NCBI GenBank assembly: GCA_002104905.1
Contig: MCFE01000142.1
Location: 62,001 to 126,000 of the forward strand
DNA length: 64,000 bases
Direction: 5' to 3'
Origin: Basidiobolus meristosporus CBS 931.73
Taxonomy: Eukaryota > Basidiobolomycota > Basidiobolomycetes > Basidiobolales > Basidiobolaceae
Under the pieces are notes generated by a model. The model made no database searches. It saw only the letters and a list, made by a program, of their open reading frames with translations, and was not told the DNA's origin. Below, piece by piece: positions 43,055 through 52,697 of the stretch (positions within the stretch are counted from its first letter, which is position 1; every line of letters starts with the position of its first letter). Made by a program: the position numbers and the translations under genes.

Positions 43055-44757
43055 ATATGCTTCCAATATTGGGTTAGGGGCTGTCCTGTACCAGAATGAA
43101 GAACAAAATCTGGCTCACTAAATATCTTTTCATGCCAGATCCCTACAGCCTGCAGAGAGAAACTACTCTGCCACCAAGAAGGAGCTACATACCATAATCT
43201 TTGCCTTGATGAAGCTTCATCAGTATCTATGGGCCAACCCATTTGCCTTGTTGCTGACCACCAAACTCCTGTCCATATCCACCTCAAAAAACTATGACTC
43301 CAATGCTTTCTGACTGGCTTGATACTCTTCTTGATTAGGAATATACAGATATTTATCAGCCTGGAATCCTTAACATCCTTCCTGACCACCTTTCAAGCTT
43401 TTCCCAACTTCACCTTGGGAGGAGTATGTGGTTACTGACATACTCAGTAAACTTACTACAACTTCTAAAACAATTCCTCAGCTGGATTCAGCAACCTGGA
43501 GAGTCACACATGCCAATGTAAGGAAATATTAATACTGAGAAGTCATATACTTGGCCACTTTGGAGCTGACACACTTATAAAGAAGCTACACTCTGATGGA
43601 TATCACTTGTCAAATATCAAAGCTGTCTGCCTAGAACTTGCCAAGTCTTGCAGTGAATGTCAACTCTACCATATCAGCTGCCATGGATTTAACACATTGA
43701 GTCCTATCCATGCAATCCTTTCTATGGATCATATTGCAATTGATCTAGCTGGACCTCTCACCACCAGTAATGATGGTACTTATACCTCTTTGTAAATGTA
43801 GCTATCTGCACACATCTTGTCTTCCTCAAAGCTATTGCAAATAAGTATACTGCCACTTTTGCACCGGCACTATTCAAGTTCTTTTCCCTCTTTAAATTCC
43901 CTAAAGTCATTTAGTTGGATAATGGAACTGAATATGTGAGTCACATGATCAAAGCCCTTTGCCCGCCTAGTGCCATTGATTACTGTCTGATCACTCCATG
44001 TCATCCTAAAGGTAATGGACTTGCTGAAAGACATGCTCAGATCTCAATGAACATCTTCAGGAAATCTACAAAGGTGTCAAGAAGAATTGGGGCAAATACA
44101 TTTCTACTGTACAGTATGCTATCATCACCAAAATTGCTGCTCTACATGGATCAATGCCATTTTCTTTGATGCTTGGATAAATATTCAACCACTTTGGAGA
44201 CTAGTAGTAAAATGAGTTAGCAAATTTGAATACATACAAGCTAAAGAATCAACTTGAGTGCCTTACCAACATTATGTACCCTACTTTCACTGCCAGAAGT
44301 AATGCCTCACAACAAAAGATGATTTCAACATATCCCTCAGACACAGGAACAGCAGCTTCCCAGATGGGTCATATGTTATTATACTTGATCCAATCCAGCA
44401 ATCTAAGCTTGACCCCTAATATGAAGACCCATTGAAGGTTGACAGACGCACTACTGAAGGATTTTATATACTTCAAGACAAAACTGGAGCACTGCTACCC
44501 AAAAACTTTCCACCTTTTTCACTCAAACCTACATCTCAAGACTCAGTAGCTTTAAAATCCTATGAAGTTGAACCTATTGTGAGCCATGATTGAGAAGAGC
44601 CAAATTATCTTTATTTAGTCACATGGCAAGGTTGTGATGCCAAACACAACATCTAGGACCTTACAACAACTTTGATGATGTTGTTGTTATTGATCAGTAT
44701 TGGAACCGCAGGAAAACCAATAAGGTGTCAGAAGACTCCACTGCTGGTAAAAAGTGA
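43055..44757 (+). pseudogene. Chromodomain-lineage gypsy RNase H, integrase and chromodomain (right half)
   Basis: RNase H resumes directly after the copia-B insertion (ASNIGLGAVLYQ; RSLQPAERNYSATKKEL). The integrase zinc-binding end and core start are at 43607-43795 (CSECQLYH; MDHIAIDLAGPL); the rest of the core is at 43915-44169 (DNGTEYVSHMI; HPKGNGLAERH). Near 44580-44720, in two frames, is a chromodomain relic: YLYLVTWQGCDAKHN, then after a frame shift NFDDVVVIDQYWNRR. Chromodomains tie integrases of chromoviruses to histone marks. Many stops are present; dead. Confidence 0.8.
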
Positions 44758-45123
44758 TGTTGTGAATGTATGAAGTGATGCAGAAAAGTATAGATATATT
44801 TACTGTACCTTATGGTTTAGTGTGTGTCTCAATAAAGTTGCAATTGTGTCTGAGCAAAATTAAGAGTTCAACAATACTGGTCTAGTTTCCACCCAGGCCT
44901 TGCATATCTAGCACTCCCAAAAACACCAAGCCTAGCCTGCATAGCAAACTAACAATTCAACCTTTATAGCCAAACTCAGCTACATACAAAACCAGTATTG
45001 GACTGGAATCTCTGTTGATATTTCCATCACTCTTTGAGAGTTATAGGATTCTACACCTAATTGTCTGTTTAGTTCAGTTAAACTGCTCAAGAGCTTTATT
45101 ACACCTTTCTCTTGGATACAACA
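44758..45123 (-). repeat. 366-bp LTR next to the chromodomain relic, flanked by GTGA
   Basis: Begins TGTTGTG and ends ACAACA. GTGA precedes (44754-44757) and follows (45124-45127). A partial inverted relative is at 36318-36550. Position right after the pol end suggests a 3' LTR. The short direct flank and the inverted partner instead suggest a separate solo LTR. The orientation given is tentative. Confidence 0.65.
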
Positions 45124-47486
45124 GTGAAAAACTGGTGAAAACTCAAGAAAATATGCATGGCCAATAGTAAAGAATAGACCTCAAAACTCTTCATCCACTT
45201 CTACAAAATCCATGTTATGAAGCAAGAGACCATTGTACTATACTCTTGCCAATAAAAGGGGGTGGTAGAACATGCAAACAAAGCAACAACTGATATGGTA
45301 AGATCTATGATTAAGAATCAAAAATTATCCCATGAATTTTGGGTGGAATTAGTTGCAACAGCTCTACATCTCCAGAAGAGGAGTTAGAGAAGAATAGTTT
45401 GTGATTCTACTCCACTTGAGGCATGGAATGGATATAGACCAAGTGTAGAACTTGTTGGAATACTTGGGTGCACAGCATTTGCCAAGAAACAACCTGGAAA
45501 TCAGTCAAAATTTGAGTCAAAAAGTGTAAAATACTTTTTTTCTGGCTAATGAAATGCAGGTAAGGCATAGAGACTATGAGATAGCAAAGCAACAAAGCTG
45601 ATCATATTCAGGGATGTGTTGTTGGATGAAATTCATACTTTTCACACAAAATTACATCTGATGATGACAAATATATGATTTCAGGTTTCACCAGTAGTGA
45701 AGATTGAATTGGAGTAAGACAATGAGAATTTCTTGCACTCCAAAGGACTCTATAATAGTGGTTCTGCCTGAGTTAGTGCTCAGGAATATCCCAAAAGTAT
45801 TCAATTCTGTATTGCTATGCAGGAGATCTAACTTGACTAGAAATAGCCCATATTACTGTACAAATTAGGGCACAAGCTTGGCCTATGCCTATTCAGTCTA
45901 TATGGATGAGCCCTAGACTGTAAGAGAGGCCCTAAATAGCCCTCAGACAAAGTTTTGTAGATATGCAATGATTGAGGAGTTTCAGGTGTTGAAGGAAATA
46001 AACTGTGAACTTAACCAAGCTATCAATCAACTAAAAATCAATTGGATGCAGATGAGTTTTCCAGACAAAATTCAATGCTGATGGTACAAATAAAATATAC
46101 AAAGCAAGACTTGTGGCCAAAGAATACTCTTAAACAAATGGACTTGACTATACTGAGACCTTAGCATTGGATGCCAAGTTTAATTCAATCAGATCAATGA
46201 TGCCTATTGCAGCCAAATATAAGATTTCACACATTGAATAGATGTAAAACTGCATTTTTGAGCAGGGAATGTGATGAGGATGTGTACATGGACCAGATTG
46301 ATGGACTTGCTGACTAAAATAACCCCACTTGGTCTGTAAGCTTAAAGAATTTCTATGCAGAATCAAATAATCGCCAAGAGTCAGGTATTGCAAGATAGAG
46401 TTTTATTTGGAATCTTTGAGTTTCTAACAGAGTACTACCCACTATAGTATATACTATAAGCTAGATAGAGCAAGCCCAGTTCTATTAGCTCTATATGTAT
46501 TTGATCTTATTATAGCCACAAATACTCCAGAAACATTTGAAGAGACTAAATCCAGCCAATCTAAAGAGTTCAAGATGTCCACTCTAGGAGAACTCAGTTA
46601 ATAATTAGGGATAAAGTTCTCCATAGACAGAGGTACTCAGACTATCACCCTAAGCCAATACAGGTATATTTAAGATATACTAAAGAAGTACCAAATGGAA
46701 GACTGTAAACCAGCAGCTACCCCAATGGATACAAACCTCAATTTGGTCAAAGCACAACCAGATCAAGAGATCTAGGTGTCATCTGAAGGCCCTGACCTTG
46801 CTTATCAATCTATTGTTGGCAGTGTGATGTATTTCATGCTTGGAACAACCCAGATATCTCATGTTCAGTGGGAGTTATCAACCAGCATAATTAGTTCTAT
46901 GGATCTGATCATATTGCAGCAGTTAAGTGGATTTCTAAATAGCTAAAAGGGTCTGCTGATATCTGCTTAGGGGAGCACCTAAAAGAATTCAGAACAGGAT
47001 CTTGTGAGATACTCTGATGCTGATTAGGGATGATATCTAGAAGACCGAAGATCCACTGTAGGAAACAGCTTTCTTCACTATAAAGGAGCAATTTCCTGGA
47101 ATTCAACAAAGCAACCAACCATGGCACTTTTGGCCACAGAGGCAGAGTGTATGGCATACTGTGAAGCTACAAAAGAGGCATTGTGGTAAAGAAAGCTATT
47201 CAAAGAGTTGGGCTTATGTCAAAAAAAGGTCTATTACTTTATTTCAAGATGATCCAGGACGCATGCAATTAGGTAGAAATCCAACTTTTCATGTAAGAAC
47301 TAAGCACATCAATATTAGTCATCATCTCATATGTGAAACTATAGAGAGTAGCTTAGCTAACTTAGCTTACTATCTTACATATGAAATGATTGCAGACATA
47401 TTTACCAAACCATTAGCTAGAGACAAGCTTGAATATCTTAGGTCAAAATTAGGACTAATAGTATGAACATTCAGCTGAGTGGGAGT
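45124..47486 (+). pseudogene. Decayed copia family B copy, 5'-truncated (integrase to RNase H)
   Basis: Plus-strand counterpart of 41100-38730. Integrase end at ~45130-45560 (WVELVATALHLQKRS; RPSVELVGILGCTA), linker ~45660-45960, RT ~45960-46630 and RNase H ~47060-47466 (LGRNPTFHVRTKHINISHH; EMIADIFTKPLARDK). Stops are frequent. The RT YVDD is lost (YVFD). The first integrase half, gag and 5' LTR are absent. Confidence 0.82.
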
Positions 47487-47590
47487 GTTGTAAAAGCTCA
47501 TAATTCTAATTTCAATATATTAGGTCAAGATTAGGACTGATCAGTGTGCATGTTTAGTTGAGTGGGAGTGTTACAAAAGTTTATGATTCC
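47440..47590 (+). repeat. Duplicated RNase H end, polypurine tract and LTR start
   Basis: GAGTGGGAG followed by TGTTGTAAAAG appears at ~47478-47497. After only ~20 bp of LTR the RNase H tail restarts (TAGGTCAAGATTAGGACT at ~47521), and a second GAGTGGGAG with TGTTACAAAAG follows at ~47560-47579. The two units differ by several bases, so two different family-B copies were joined. Confidence 0.75.
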
Positions 47591-47917
47591 ACCTAAATGC
47601 TCACCTAGCTTAGTGACTTGGATCATTACCTAAAAATTCTAGAGAATACTGACTAGATTCCTTGTTGGGATTTACTTAGAATATTTTCACCAAAATACCA
47701 GGTACCCAGAACATGAAAATTTGATAAGTTGTCCAAACAGCCCCAAACTATGCACACATGCTCTTAGGATCTTTGTTAGCCTATTCTACATGTTTACTAT
47801 GCCAAGAGCATGTAAAAGTATAAATACTACTTTTACATTCAATAAATCATTAAGTGAAAATCACAAAGTCTACTTATCCTCCCAATCACTTCCAATATCT
47901 CCAAGACTCTTACAACA
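47569..47917 (+). repeat. LTR, copia family B
   Basis: A 349-bp LTR from TGTTACAAAAG to TTACAACA, the 3' LTR of the second unit at the duplicated junction. Confidence 0.85.
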
Positions 47918-47929
47918 AAAGCAACATAA

Positions 47930-47978
47930 TCTACTTGTTCTCTTAATCACTTCCAGTATCTCCAAGACACTTACAACA
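47930..47978 (+). repeat. 3' tip of another family-B LTR
   Basis: TCTACTTGTTCTC ... ACTTACAACA repeats the last ~49 bp of the LTR directly after the complete one. Confidence 0.7.
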
Positions 47979-48421
47979 GGTCTCACAATGGGATCCTGAT
48001 GGCTGATCAAGATTGGATCCACCTGCAAGACCAGATCATTCTTAATAGGGAAGAAATTCAAGAAGGCAACCAATTTTGGTACTCTCCACCACAGACACAG
48101 AGTATATGGCTGGCTGGGAGGTCACAAAAGTAGTTGCATGGCTATGAATGCTCTTTAGGAATATAGGTTCAAGTCAAAAAAAACTCCATGACTAAATTGT
48201 AAGATAATCGGGAAAGTCCAACTTTTCAGGCTTCAGCTAAATGAATAGATACTATACATCATGTCATATGGAGTACAGCTTTGCTGACCAATCTTACTGT
48301 CCTACAGAGGAAGTGATTAAAGTCATACTCACAAAACCATTTGCTAGAGACAAATATGAAAATCTCAGATTGCAGTGGGATAGGCTGATGTAAGTGTTTA
48401 GCTGAGCAGAAGAGTTGCAAG
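47979..48421 (+). pseudogene. Copia family B RNase H tail, older copy
   Basis: Pieces match the RNase H C-terminus (HRHRVYGW for TTEAEYMA, an HSYG-like TKHIDIRHH counterpart, KPFARDKYENL-type end). Strongly decayed. Confidence 0.65.
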
Positions 48422-48761
48422 TGTTGTGATTGCACTGAAATACTCACCTGACTTAGCTACTTTGATATGGTGGACAAAATGCAGAGAAATCTGGCCACAT
48501 TCCTTGTCAGGATCTACTTGGAATATCTTCACCAAGCAATCAGGTACCCGGAACATAAAAAGACCCAAAGTCATCCAAGGAGTCCCAAACCTTGCGCAAA
48601 TGCTTGTGCAACCTTCCTAAGCATAACATCCATGGGGCTGGTTTGCTAAGTTCATGGAAAAGTATGAATACTACTTTTACATTCGACAAATCATGAAACG
48701 AAAGCCACCTAATCCACTTAAGCTCGTAATCACTTCCAATATCTCCAAAGCTCTTACAACA
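48422..48761 (+). repeat. 3' LTR of the older copia B copy; edge of the repeat block
   Basis: About 340 bp, from TGTTGTGATTGC to CTCTTACAACA, more diverged than the others. Right after it the base composition changes and CpG becomes common. Confidence 0.82.
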
Positions 48762-48886
48762 TCCCGAACATTGCGAGGTGCAAACCAAGGGAAACAGGAA
48801 GATTATGCAAAGAAGATTGTGCTGTAATTGAAGAGATCCTTACTACAAGATACTCTGAAAACGGAACTTCGGTTTGATCATTCCAA

Positions 48887-49315
48887 ATGCAATCAGAATA
48901 TAATGAATCACAAACATTCTTTTTTCAACCGGGAGAAGACTGTTTCGGCCAAGACAGCAGAAACCGGGTCAGCATAGTATCGATCCCAGGCTGGAATAAG
49001 GACGTCCTGATCTATTGTCAAGAGGAAGCGTTGCTCAAAGACCATATTGGGTGCGACTTTTACTTCTCACACAGATGGTGTATTGAAGACGAAGCCATTC
49101 TTGGTTCATGTTGGGATGGAATATGTAGTTGTATAAGTGAATCGGACTCTTGGGGAGGAATCAGGGAAGTTCTGGATCTACCACCGAGTGCAGTGCCGAG
49201 CCCCAAGTTGACCCAAATCAGTCAGATTCGCCTCAATAAGAAGCAACTGAAAGCCAGAAACCTGATTATTTTGTCCAAGGCTTTATTTGCCAGCTCAGAT
49301 CAGTTAGTTGATTAG
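48887..49315 (+). CDS. Doubtful hypothetical ORF, 142 residues
   Basis: ATG-started frame with no recognised domain: FFFQPGEDCFGQDSRN near the start, a Cys/Trp-rich middle (CDFYFSHRWC; CWDGICSC) and a basic tail. It lies ~125 bp from the last LTR. No TATA box or intron signal convinces me. It could be one exon of a gene or a chance frame. Confidence 0.25.
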   Translation: MQSEYNESQTFFFQPGEDCFGQDSRNRVSIVSIPGWNKDVLIYCQEEALLKDHIGCDFYFSHRWCIEDEAILGSCWDGICSCISESDSWGGIREVLDLPPSAVPSPKLTQISQIRLNKKQLKARNLIILSKALFASSDQLVD

Positions 49316-50346
49316 AGAAGTTAGACCACCTCAAGTACCAAGAATTGGTAAATTCACTTGACAATGCGCAACCTACACATAGGTGTACATACCTAGCACC
49401 CTGACAAGCATGGCCGCATTGTATGACCAAATAGATGGGAGATTTACAAGCGAGACGACCGATGCAAATCCAGCGGGGTATGAGCAATGGACGACATCCG
49501 CAGGCTAGGTAATGGTCAGGAGCGAGCACAACCCCGGGTTTATACGAAGTGGCCTGAACCGGTTGGGAAAAAATGGTTGAATCTGCTCAAGTTAGATGTT
49601 GAATGTCTGGATCACATGGGAATCATGGACAAGTACAGTGGGTGGGAATACTTCCGGATGGTATTCGATAATGCCTCAGTCAAGTCTGTACGCTGCACAA
49701 TTACGCCGCCCAACTCGCCGAATTCATGAACACTCCGGAACCATTCATCACAGCGGATTAGTTGAGGGAGAGCAATTTACGGGGATCAACATACACCTGG
49801 TGTATTGCGATCCTTATCTTATCACCTAAACCATCCGGCCTTAAGGCGAATCTCCCGCCTATATCACAGCACGGTTTTAATTGGTCAGTTTTCCCGAACG
49901 GCCCTCCTGAAGCATCAAACCCTGCGACAGAAAGCTCATCTTGCTGATTACAAACAGTTTTGAGTCCGACCTACCAGGCCCCGCTAGTAGTCTTCCCAGT
50001 CGGCAGCATAACCCCAATGCCCAATCTTTACTACAAATACCCCCTCCTTGTAGGGGGGCTAATTCTGACACCAGGCAAGTGATAACTATTCTCCAGTGGT
50101 CTGCCCAAGGTGGGTGATGTTTGGAGGCATGGAATAGAGCCAGAAGCCTCCAAATCCGAAACAATTCACTGATTGGAGGTCGGGGATTTAGGGTTAGGGT
50201 ATTGTTGGACCGTGGCAGGGGGGCACAAGTGGCTCATCTGACCAAAGACAAGTCTCTTGTTTCCTGGTTCACGGCCATGTGTATTTCGACCAGTAGTATA
50301 GGTCAGGGAATTGGGCTCAATTGAGGTGATTGGATATTCGAGGATG
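49316..50346. other. Interval with no supported gene
   Basis: Short frames only. One (about 49520-49729) reads VYTKWPEPVGKKWLNLLKLD, with some protein-like character, preceded in another frame by MAALYDQIDGRFTSETT (from 49410). Together they might be a small broken or spliced gene, but no splice pair is evident. Confidence 0.3.
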
Positions 50347-50352
50347 TTTATT
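50347..50352 (-). terminator. Possible polyadenylation signal for the spliced minus-strand gene
   Basis: The minus strand reads AATAAA about 250 nt after the stop codon at 50599-50601. Confidence 0.35.
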
Positions 50353-50598
50353 TGGACTAGGCAGTGTGATTCGAGGTCGATTGATATTCATGATACAATG
50401 GAGTAGAATATCTACATGAAGAGATTCGATACATGCGTAAGTGGCTGGGTACCACCTGAGGACACTTCGGAGCAATGCCCAGTTGTAGCCAGCCATTTTC
50501 AGCTGGATCAGTACACAATGGGCTCGAAGGGATTGGGCTAGGGTTCAGGCAACCTCGAGGCCAGTCGTCGAAGCGAGAAGCAATCGGGTTGAATCGGG

Positions 50599-51164
50599 TC
50601 AATCCAGAAACTGCCCGTTGAGGATCATACTCCCCATTGGAGTGTCTGGACGGTCTGGGGCACGCTTGGTGGCTTTGAGGGCTTGGATTCTGGTATTGGG
50701 GAGCAGAGTTCGATTTTCACCCATCCCCACGGACAGATTAGAGTTCGGGGCGGAATGTGGGTTCTGGCTCTGGCTCTGGTTCTGGTTCGCGGTCGGGTCG
50801 GGCCCAATTTTGCTGAATTGGGTGGAATCCAGGAACTGGTTGGGTTTCTGCGAACAATGGGAATGGAATTGGAGATTTGGTTAGCCACCTGTAAGCTCGC
50901 CCAGGTCAGGAATCAATTTGTACTTACAGGGAACGAGGAAGAGTGGGCCAGGTGAAAGTAACCCGAGGTTGGAGGGGAGTTCTGTGGCGAGATGCTTGCG
51001 CCAAATGGGGCCGATTTCTCCCCATATCCGGACATGAAGTTGGGATTTGGGTTACAAGTGATATGGGAGAATGATTGTCGGCCAAGGGAAGAGCCAACGG
51101 ATAGCGCTCTACGACGCCCGGGGATATTCAAAGGCTGAATGTCTGAAGGGTTGTTCGAGGACAT
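50599..51164 (-). CDS. Small Ser/Pro/Asn-rich protein, two exons, 161 residues
   Basis: Exon 1 is 51164-50928 (79 codons), exon 2 is 50847-50599 (82 codons plus TGA). The ATG sits in ACCATGT, a good context. The N-terminus has GRRRALSVGSSLGR; the middle is Ser/Pro/Asn/Gln-rich (NQNQSQSQNP, from a TCTGG-type simple repeat), and likely disordered. The C-terminus is RAPDRPDTPMGSMILNGQFLD, whose TPMGSMILNGQF part looks like a short conserved docking motif. I cannot name the family. A basic, phosphorylatable regulatory protein is plausible but not shown. Unspliced, the frame would end 5 codons into the intron. Confidence 0.65.
50848..50927 (-). other. Spliceosomal intron, 80 nt
   Basis: Minus strand: donor GTAAGTAC, branch site GCTAAC about 33 nt before the acceptor TTCGCAG. 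Phase 0. A nearer acceptor (TTACAG at 50889) would give a 39-nt intron and a less protein-like Arg-rich frame, so I prefer the longer one. Confidence 0.75.
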
Positions 51165-51204
51165 GGTGAGCAAATTCCCATTGCTATCAAGTAGGCAGGC
51201 AACA

Positions 51205-51210
51205 TTTATA
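51205..51210 (-). promoter_or_regulatory. TATA-like box of the spliced gene
   Basis: The minus strand reads TTTTATAAATG about 41 nt before the ATG at 51164. The short distance makes it less certain than the other TATA boxes here. Confidence 0.4.
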
Positions 51211-51214
51211 AAAT

Positions 51215-52600
51215 TCCACCTGCCGTCGTTGCCGCACTAACGAATTAAACCGACCCAGGGTCATCGGGTGATTTTCACAACAAACAGGCGATCTCCACGA
51301 ATGATTTGGGCCGCACATGAGTCAGCCATCGTCCTCTCCATCATCGACCAACACATGATTCGAAATTCATTCGTTTTACCCTAAATGCACTTCAAGCTAT
51401 GTCAGCATTGACCTTTGGTTCTTCTGTGTGGCATCAACTTTATGACTGGATAGGCCCCCACTGGTCCTGTTTCAGTGATCTGGCTCAGATGATCCGATGT
51501 TAATTATAGGGCCAACTAGGTATCCTCGCCAATGAACTCACAGGATGGTCATCGACGAACCAATGCGGACACGGCTATGATGATATCTAAGATCAAGTAC
51601 ATAGGCTATCTAACCTATTTATCCAAAACCACGGCTTCTCTCTGTTCAGCAGCTTGGCCCATTTATGCTCTGTAAGTCGGATTCCATGTCCGGGAAGACC
51701 GGTGGTAATGATGCCTCACTGATACGGCCTGTAATGAACTCCCATTTCCAACTTGTCCAATCAAGCGCTCCCGCAATCGGTAGGCTGCTGAGACTTCAGA
51801 TCAACTGCTTGAACAGGCAGCTCGCAATCCGGCTGATGAGCAACCTTTGAAGTGGCCTTGTCTCTGGCACACCGGTACAAAACGGCAATGACATCCTCCC
51901 AGATTGCGGCATGGGATCCACTCACTCAGTCGCCATGGTTTAATGAGGTGTAGGGGCTTGCTTTTTGCAGACGATTTAATTAATTGGAATCTGGATTGCT
52001 TAATCTATCCACACTTCACGCTGGATGGAGTTGTCTGCCACTCGACAGTTACCCTCCAGCGAGAAGATCCCGTTATTTCTGGATTGCTCGGACGGTTACT
52101 TATGTGCAATCAATAGTGTCGAGTCGCACCATCGCAATCAAGGAATTTCCCATATATGGCAAGGGGATTTGGTCTGGCCAGTAATCCTCCATGACGTAGT
52201 TAGCCTAAGATGAATATTCCTTCACAGCACCGGTTCTAGCAAGTTTACTTGGGAGCGTGTATCCTTATCGGTGGCACAGCGAGATACAATGGTTAGATTA
52301 CATTGAGTGCTTCAAGCAACAGGAACAATATGCTAGCATATGGCACAGGAAGTGTGGCCACGTGCGATCCCGATCCAACGCACACAGAAACTCTTTGTGA
52401 AGGTCGGGCTGTGTAAATAGGAAACTTATCATAGTCTCATGAGGAGAGTACCTGGCCAATCAAGCCACTGGAATGCCGCTGAAATCAGAAGGTTTGTATT
52501 CTACGTCGGCCTTGGTATGGAGTCTACATATGGCAAGGATTGGACCTCAGTTTTGGGGTGTTTCCTCAATCCTGTTGAGATTGATTCCCACTGCCATGGC
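51215..52600. other. Intergenic, no supported gene
   Basis: Only short unconvincing frames on both strands. It separates the divergent spliced gene (minus) and PX-PB1 gene (plus), so both promoters lie here. Confidence 0.5.
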
Positions 52601-52608
52601 TATAAATA
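52601..52608 (+). promoter_or_regulatory. TATA box of the PX-PB1 gene
   Basis: GGCTATAAATACGCC; TATAAATA starts 97 nt before the ATG at 52698. Confidence 0.65.
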
Positions 52609-52697
52609 CGCCAACTCCGCCTGCAGGAACACCATTATTAGAGCATAGTTTGACTTCAAGTAATTGCTAGTTCATCTGTACTGTTAGCCATATTAGA

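Noticed and set aside
50625-50888. Arg-rich 87-codon minus-strand frame (TRTRARARTH)
   Set aside because: It is the out-of-frame reading of exon 2; the spliced frame with the 80-nt intron is more protein-like and ends in a coherent motif.
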